Origin: SIG480 sp045586595
Lineage (GTDB): Bacteria; Bacillota; Clostridia; Oscillospirales; JAAYXM01
Assembly: GCA_045586595.1 (NCBI GenBank)
Contig: JAZNAQ010000051.1
Location: forward strand, 1 to 22,426
Reading direction: 5' to 3'
Length of the DNA: 22,426 bases
The notes under the pieces: generated by a model
What the model was told of the DNA's origin: nothing
Database searches by the model: none
What the model saw: only the letters and a program-made list of their open reading frames with translations
Program-made: the position numbers and the translations under genes
Shown here: one piece after another, positions 22,060 to 22,426 of the stretch
Layout of the letters: every line of letters begins with the position of its first letter
Position numbering within the stretch: the stretch's first letter is position 1

Positions 22060-22426
22060 ATGAGTGAAACATGCACACACGATTGTTCGTCGTGCTCTAA
22101 AAACTGCGGAGAAAGACAGGCTCCGTCAAGCTTTCTCGTAGAGCCGAACAAGCTCTCAAAGATAAATAAGGTCATCGGCGTTGTCAGCGGTAAGGGCGGC
22201 GTAGGTAAGAGCCTTGTTACAGGCTTAATGTCTGTGCTTTCAAGAAGAGCAGGCTTTAATACTGCGGTGCTTGACGCCGATATTACAGGCCCCTCCGTGC
22301 CCAAAATGTTCGGAGCGAAGGAAAAAGCCCTTGGTGCAGAAAACGGAATTTACCCTGTTCAGACAAAGACAGGTATAAGACTTATGTCCATTAATCTTTT
22401 AATGGAAAACGAGACAGATCCCGTTG
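22060..22426 (+). CDS. Mrp/NBP35-type Fe-S cluster carrier ATPase (partial, 3' end outside window)
   Basis: The first 122 residues of a P-loop ATPase of the Mrp/ApbC/NBP35 family, which assembles and delivers [4Fe-4S] clusters in the cytoplasm. It has an N-terminal cysteine cluster C5-x3-C9-x2-C12-x3-C16 like that of Nbp35-type proteins, a deviant Walker A GKGGVGKS (44-51), and the DADITGPSVPKMFG segment (about 72-85) that separates Mrp from MinD and ParA. The ATG at 22060 follows AAAGGAAG. The reading frame stays open to the window edge. The C-terminal CxxC motif would lie outside the window. Confidence 0.88.
   Translation, partial: MSETCTHDCSSCSKNCGERQAPSSFLVEPNKLSKINKVIGVVSGKGGVGKSLVTGLMSVLSRRAGFNTAVLDADITGPSVPKMFGAKEKALGAENGIYPVQTKTGIRLMSINLLMENETDPV

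Overview
The window looks like a chromosomal segment of an anaerobic, low-to-mid GC Firmicute of class Clostridia. The evidence is AGGAGG-type ribosome binding sites, sigma-A-like promoters, a ZapA/U32/Maf/MreCD/PBP2/MinD/MgsA cluster, a PyrR-type attenuator, a Clostridia-style galactose ABC operon, and two large SLH-domain (S-layer type) proteins with strongly biased codon use. No family or genus can be fixed from the sequence alone. No IS element, phage gene, CRISPR array, rRNA or complete tRNA was seen.

Region 1 (about 220-7197, + strand) is a tightly packed cell division and wall elongation operon: zapA, a long U32-family protein, dut, maf, mreC, mreD and mrdA (PBP2). Gaps are 2-20 bp and one extended -10 promoter precedes zapA. 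It links Z-ring assembly and MreCD-PBP2 sidewall synthesis with nucleotide-pool sanitation (Dut, Maf) and a probable RNA-hydroxylation enzyme (U32). mreB is not present.

Region 2 (7198-10421) is bracketed by two same-orientation copies of a roughly 128-bp, four-hairpin intergenic repeat. Between them lie minD and mgsA (own promoter; no minC or minE), then a uracil permease behind a consensus promoter and a PyrR-type attenuator leader. The MgsA homologue has lost two residues that matter in the E. coli enzyme.

Region 3 (10430-11353) holds the most unusual element: a promoter starting exactly at a long, highly paired leader RNA. The leader ends in an intrinsic terminator just before a 66-aa protein with seven cysteines. 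The 5' arm of its first helix can instead pair with the terminator's 5' arm, the layout of a riboswitch or attenuator, and I recognise no known class. A hypothetical lipoprotein gene converges on it across a shared terminator.

Region 4 (11533-15353) is a galactose/glucose importer operon, mglB-mglA-mglC, followed by a previously uncalled 35-aa single-span membrane ORF and a very strong terminator.

Region 5 (15378-21993) carries two tandem SLH genes with matching promoter architecture. Their first ~1.56 kb are nearly identical, including an exact 93-bp block. The upstream gene then changes abruptly in both sequence and codon use, suggesting gene conversion or recombination between S-layer paralogues.

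Region 6 (22015-22426) is the start of an Mrp/NBP35-type Fe-S carrier ATPase that runs off the window.
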